Of a stretch of DNA of 64,000 bases, positions 59,501 to 64,000 are shown piece by piece (within the stretch, counting starts at the first letter, position 1; each line of letters starts with the position of its first letter). Source of the stretch: Crambe crambe (lineage: Eukaryota > Porifera > Demospongiae > Poecilosclerida > Crambeidae). A program made the position numbers and the translations under genes. The notes beneath the pieces were generated by a model. The model did not search any database and was not told where the DNA came from. It saw only the letters and a program-made list of their open reading frames with translations. The stretch lies in the NCBI GenBank assembly GCA_963924555.1, contig OZ004587.1, positions 5,146,001 through 5,210,000 of the forward strand, given 5' to 3'.

Positions 59501-60916
59501 TGCAACTATATGACTTTAGTATCCATGTAGCTATGCACTAAGTGGTATATGTTGTTGGTGCAGGACTTATAGGAAAATTGTTAGAGGAAAAATTCAGTCC
59601 TTATGGTGAGAATTCAACAAAACAAGTGAGGAAAAATTATCGGCGAGCGAAGCAAGTCACTATTAAGTGTGTTGAATGGGATATCTCGTTTTTAAGTAGC
59701 TTAATTGAATGCTTTGATGAGTGTTCTATAATTATCCCTTTACTAAGCACATACAAGTGGGTATAACTTTCCTTTTTGGAAATACGCTGTGGAATGCTAG
59801 TTGTGTAGTGACACTGATAACTACAAGTGTTTAGTCTGGGCATGACCTCAAAGGTGGAGGAAGTGAGATAACTTGAAAAGGAATGAAGTGCCTATTAATT
59901 TTTTGTAACTAAAATATCTCTAAAACTAATTAAGCTAAGATTCATGTATCAATAGAGGAAGCATACTATTATTTTGTGTTCATCAGTCGTCTACTCACTA
60001 CTCTGCAAAGAAACAGGAAGAAAAAAGGGCATGGCATCGCGATTTCTATAGGAAATTTCTATAGCAAATTTCAAGACATAGGCCACTAGTACGTAGCTAG
60101 TCATGAGTTATGTGCACTGAGAATGTGCTTTATCTAAGTGCTTGTGGTCCTCCAATGTATGCAGCTGCCTGGTTGGAACCACCACTACATGCTGACAATT
60201 GCTTGTTCACTGCTTCGCTGGCCAATTGAATATGTTACATGAACATACCCTAGTATGTATTATGGCCACTTGCAGCTGCTAATTTAATTATTATAACCAT
60301 TTGCAGACTGGGGATCCCCATATCTACTTAGCGGGGGTCCCTAAAATTCAGTGTCCCCAAAACTTTATGATACCGAATCCATGCAAGTGCTGAGTAGGCA
60401 GTACTTTTGAAGGTGCCATACCTCGACATGAGGTTTTGGAGATTCAATAATTAGCTAATTGCTACCTGACCAGCTAAAAGCTAGTTTGCTTACTAGTGTC
60501 TACAAACATTAAAAGCTGGACAAAAAGCCTATGAAATTTAATAATACATTCTATACAGAACATCTGGAAAAAATTATATCTCTTGACCTGGCAGATGGCC
60601 TATGGCAGACTATCTCACTGACTTATCAGACTGGGATGAAGAGAATTCTTTCTGAATACATTACAAACATACCTGTTAACTGACCAGTCATCTCAGAGAT
60701 CTCTCTCCACCTCTAGTCTCGCATAGCTGACCCTCTTAAGACTAAAAACTCAGGACCCTCATAGGAGGACTAAAAACTCTTCTTTCTCTTCTACCCTTAC
60801 TCTACAGGTTCTCAGAAGGCTACAGTGAATCATTACATCTACACAGTAGAGACAAGAATGTTCAAAAATCTAAAAATTTGCTATATCTAAAACTCAGTTT
60901 GTTCATAATAATAATT
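59501..60916. other. Intergenic, no gene supported
   Basis: A 74-codon plus-strand frame at 59542-59766 starts with VVGAGLIGKLL but lacks a proper start and partner exons. Confidence 0.4.
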
Positions 60917-61402
60917 AAATGAGTGCAAAAAATTTATTCTAAATAAAAAGTGAAGTAGGGATAGCCATAAAATTTAGCTGCATTCTAGCCCTCCTAATTT
61001 CAATAACCATGCCCACCCAACTTAGAGATCCCTACTCTTCACTCCCCCTTCAGCAATGAGTGAGTCAAGTAACCCCTTACCCGTACCCTCAAGAAGCACA
61101 GCAATAATATTATTATAAAACTACTATTCCTACTTCACTCCTAGGCCTCCTAGGAGTGAAGTAGGAATAGTAGTTTTGTAATAATAATTATTGCTGTGAT
61201 TTTTGAGTTTGGTGATGGGTACGGGCCGGTAAGGGGTTACTTGACTCACTTATTGCTGAAGGGGAGTGAAGAGTAGGGATTTAAGTTGGGTGGGCATGGT
61301 TATTGAAATTAGGAGGGCTAGGAGTGATAGGAATGCAGCTAAATTTTATGGCTACCCCTACTTCAATTTTTATTTAGAAGAAATTTTTTGTGCTCATTAC
61401 AG
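60917..61402. mobile_element. Foldback element, arms about 225 bp
   Basis: The two halves are inverted copies meeting at a CCTAGGCCTCCTAGG-like centre (about 61140-61150). Outer ends are ATGAGTGCAAAAAATTT and the inverse of ATGAGCACAAAAAATTT. One arm also occurs alone at 22086-22290. Confidence 0.8.
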
Positions 61403-62014
61403 ATAAGGGGGCATCTGATGATAAATTGGGTTAAATTGCACATCCATCTAAAGTCACATGAGGTTTTCTTGGAAAATTAAGGCTATTGTATTCCATATAC
61501 AACAATGGCATGGCAATGCCCTTCTATCATGTGACTTGCTACATAACCCCAGTAATGTTAATCACCAAACCCATTTTGAGTCTGACGCAGGTTTCTATTT
61601 AATCTACATCACTGAATACAGGGATTAATGGGAGGATTCAGGTAATGACAACTGTCACTTTAAAAATTATATGCCAGCTTCTAGTTCTCAGCCGTTACTA
61701 AGAAAGCACGAATAATTCAGTGAGAGGCCAGCAGGACTTGTTTTTTTATGTATGTAGAGATTGACATTCAAATGGCAAAGAAGCTGGAAATTAAAGCACG
61801 TTACAATTCCAAATAATGCGCACACACGCACGCACACACACACACAAGATAGTAAACACTCCTTTATGATAGCTCCGCAATGAGTTTTACATAATCACAA
61901 TACATAATCATACAGTGGAAAAAAAATTGAAAGAAAAATTGCAATGTTAGAGAGATTCTTTTTGTTTTGTTTTGTTTTTTTGCATGATAAGGTCTGTAGC
62001 AAACTCTTGCAAAA

Positions 62015-62085
62015 GCAAAAAAAAATTCAGATTAGATAGGGAGCATTGTTGCTCTTTAAACCTAATCTTCATACCAAGAGTAGTG
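62015..62085 (-). promoter_or_regulatory. SECIS element in the selenoprotein W 3' UTR
   Basis: Read on the minus strand: ATGA (62072-62069) is followed by AGATTAG, an unpaired AAA 11 nt after ATGA, and a small GAGC/GCTC hairpin. Then comes CTAATCT pairing with AGATTAG, and GA (62028-62027) as the 3' half of the non-Watson-Crick quartet. Spacing from ATGA to the apical A residues matches eukaryotic SECIS elements with an extra apical helix. It lies 77 nt after the stop codon of the SelW frame. It would direct selenocysteine insertion at TGA 63333-63331. Confidence 0.8.
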
Positions 62086-62148
62086 ATACTTAGTAGCATG
62101 CAAGCTTTAACAAAATTATGACAATAATAAAAGCAGCTGGAATTAAAG

Positions 62149-62244
62149 TTATAGGATGGAGCAGGCGGACTCATAGGCGGTCACTTTCTCAGGTGCATTC
62201 CCTTCAGAAATGGATTTAACCTGATCAGCAACCTACAAAATTAA

Positions 62245-62326
<82 letters not shown>

Positions 62327-63340
62327 TAAAAGTGAAAACTATTGTGATAGACTCTTGTTATTACATGCCACCATTATTAACAGTCACTTTTTTTGGTAAA
62401 TTTGATCATGTGATTTTCAGTGCATTGTCTAACTGACTGCATGTCTAGAAAAAGAGATTTGCTATATTACACTGCACACCTAGTGTGATGTGCTTCTGTT
62501 TTTACAGTGCACCAATGTTTCCTCTACTTAGAGGGTATTTAATGGTACACTGTGCCCTGTTTGATGAATAGCCTTTTTTTATTCAGTACAATGATATTGT
62601 CGTGATTGTTTACCAGATATTCTGCAGCAGAATCAAAGCTGTATTATAATAGCATGCATGCAGCAATAATTCTAGCAAGCTACGAATTTTATTGCTACAC
62701 AAAAGAATTAGTTACCTCTAAAGGTAACTATCGTTAATTCTGATATGATACAAGGTCCATACTTTCACCATTCAAGTCAATGATTGCATGTTATAGGTAA
62801 AGGGTCGCAAGAGATAAAAACCACAGTCATACTTTTAGGCAGTTCAAATTAATTTACGGATTTTCCTGCCCTATTTTTGACATTTAAATTTGTATATCCT
62901 TTTTGTATACCTTTGTATACCAGAACAATGTTGACCATTATAATTCATAGTATACTGAGATAAACAAGTAGTATTCAAGTTTATGTTGAAGTTTATTTCG
63001 ACCTGCCTTGCCTGAAAGAAAGGTGAAAAAAAATCTGTTAAATAAGCTATTAATTTTTGAACTGCCTTATGACTTTATGTGACATGATAGAGCCATGAAA
63101 TGATTTCGGACGACATTTTAAGGCTATATTAAGTACAGTAAGATTAATGGTAGCTACGTACATACCTTACTAAAGTTTGGAAATCGACAAGTCTCTTGTT
63201 TGGAAAAGATCAGTGTGCCCCCTGCAGTGACCTCAAAGTCCCCGCTCTTCCCGACCACCCCAGTCACCACAGCCGAAGGTACCTTCTTGCGAATGGTCTC
63301 CGCAAGTTGTTCGTACCTCGGCAAGTACCCTCAGGCATTA
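62149..63340 (-). CDS. SELENOW: Selenoprotein W (Rdx family), last two exons, Sec encoded by TGA
   Basis: Exon 63340-63166 and exon 62232-62149 join in phase 0. The first starts with T, which would complete a split Cys codon, and reads C-N-A-U-G-Y-L-P-R-Y if TGA (63333-63331) is selenocysteine. This reproduces the CxxU-G-Y redox motif of SelW. It continues YEQLAETIRKKVPSAVV, FEVTAGGTLIFSK and CRFPNFSK, all typical of the Rdx thioredoxin-like fold. The last exon reads VADQVKSISEGNAPEKVTAY and a few more residues to a TAA stop. SelW proteins are small cytosolic thiol redox proteins. The 5' exon with the start codon lies outside the window or was not seen. A (GA)n tract sits just inside the intron. 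An alternative acceptor 11 nt downstream would skip the TGA, but the SECIS element makes the Sec reading far more likely. Confidence 0.85.
62251..62324. repeat. (GA)n microsatellite in a SelW intron
   Basis: About 37 GA units, 19 bp upstream (minus-strand sense) of the last exon. Confidence 0.95.
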
Positions 63341-63393
63341 CTGCAAAAAAGGAATTATAGAAAATAAAAAAGATACTGGTAATAATTCACTAC

Positions 63394-63528
63394 GGTATGA
63401 AGAAATAAGAAAGATGGTCAAAATTTAGGTATGAAGAAATAAGAAAGATGGTCAAAATTTAGGTATGAAGAAATAAGAAAGATGGTCAAAATTTAGGTAT
63501 GAAGAAATAAGAAAGATGGTCAAAAATT
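63394..63528. repeat. Tandem repeat, 4 x 34 bp
   Basis: Four almost identical units starting GGTATGAAGAAATAAGAAAG. It lies just upstream of the SelW Sec exon (intron). Confidence 0.9.
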
Positions 63529-64000
63529 GTGCCACAAAAAGGAATTTAGGTATAAAGAAATAATATAAATAATGCAATTATACTTTGAATTTGTATAGTA
63601 AAAGAGTAACCCTGTGAGGGTACACTGAACATTTGTACACTAATTGTATGTACTTTGAACTTTCTCCCCATAATGTACTCAGTCAAAATAACAGCCTAAC
63701 AACAAAGTGAACCTATGCTACCTGACCTTTAACCCTCATTACTGCACTCATGAATACAGATAGCCTTTTTACATATTGTTAATTTGTATTTTGGCCTGGA
63801 GCTAAGACCAAAATTAAGTCTTGAAAAGGAACTTTTCCTGGTCACGTGGTCCCCTTTGGACCAGCATACTTCTCCATCTTCGTATCTCCCTCACCCTCAC
63901 CCCAGATATTGTGCACTCCAATCAGGTAATTATAGGTTCTGGCATGTCTAACAACTCTGGTTCAAACTTGTGCAATACCTTTAACCACTGCACTCAAGAA
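63529..64000. other. SelW upstream intron or intergenic
   Basis: No first exon for SelW could be found (it should end in TG before a GT donor). Nothing else is seen. Confidence 0.4.

Noticed and set aside
59542..59766. Frame beginning VVGAGLIGKLL, resembling a Rossmann start
   Set aside because: Too short, no proper start codon, the rest is not Rossmann-like and no partner exon is seen.
63394..63528. Four 34-bp repeats as a possible CRISPR array
   Set aside because: The units are directly adjacent with no spacers and the context is eukaryotic. It is a simple minisatellite.

Overview
The window looks like metazoan nuclear DNA, most likely from a demosponge (Amphimedon-like). This is an inference: genes are short multi-exon units with GT-AG introns of about 50-1000 bp. 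There are Calx-beta, Death, vitellogenin-N and selenoprotein W coding exons. The intergenic DNA is AT-rich and full of small inverted-repeat elements, and there are no bacterial operons. I could not run any search, so the species and all orthology statements rest on pattern recognition.

Layout. 0.2-1.0 kb: a small secreted protein with a mannose-6-phosphate-receptor-homology-like fold (+). 2.0-2.9 kb: a decayed LINE. 3.3-3.6 kb: a truncated copy of the glycosyltransferase gene found intact at 26.8 kb. 4.6-13.4 kb (-): two tandem Calx-beta exon cassettes, four domains each, built from phase 1-1 exons. They also carry a Cys-rich exon, a Thr/Ala stalk exon and an unrecognised 98-codon module. 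14.0-14.7 kb: a 656-bp foldback element. 15.1-20.3 kb (-): a complete ten-exon vitellogenin-N (large lipid transfer) protein of 889 aa. 21.5-23.1 kb and 36.0-38.1 kb (+): two paralogous three-exon genes encoding signal peptide, Cys-rich domain, stalk and transmembrane segment, with a third remnant at 29.6-30.2 kb. Their Cys-rich and stalk exons resemble those in the Calx-beta locus. 24.8-26.6 kb: a broken Ty3/gypsy pol fragment. 26.8-28.4 kb (+): an intronless GT4 glycosyltransferase with one apparent frameshift.

29-43 kb is dominated by small DNA elements and a selenoprotein W pseudogene (40.7-42.3 kb). 43.5-46.6 kb (-): a subtilase gene, 5' incomplete. 48.9-51.8 kb: a full-length but inactivated pogo/Tigger transposon. 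52-54.4 kb: two more terminal-inverted-repeat elements. 54.6-55.8 kb (-): a protein with two Death-fold domains. 56-61.4 kb: inverted repeats. 62.0-63.3 kb (-): the last two exons of a selenoprotein W gene with an in-frame TGA and a recognisable SECIS element in the 3' UTR.

How the genes fit together. The best candidate for an uncharacterised system is the 4.6-38 kb cluster of modular cell-surface or extracellular proteins. Symmetric phase-1 exons appear to have been shuffled between large Calx-beta proteins and small stalked membrane proteins, which would suit adhesion or self-recognition. The lipid transfer, glycosyltransferase, subtilase and Death-domain genes show no sequence evidence of sharing a pathway with it.
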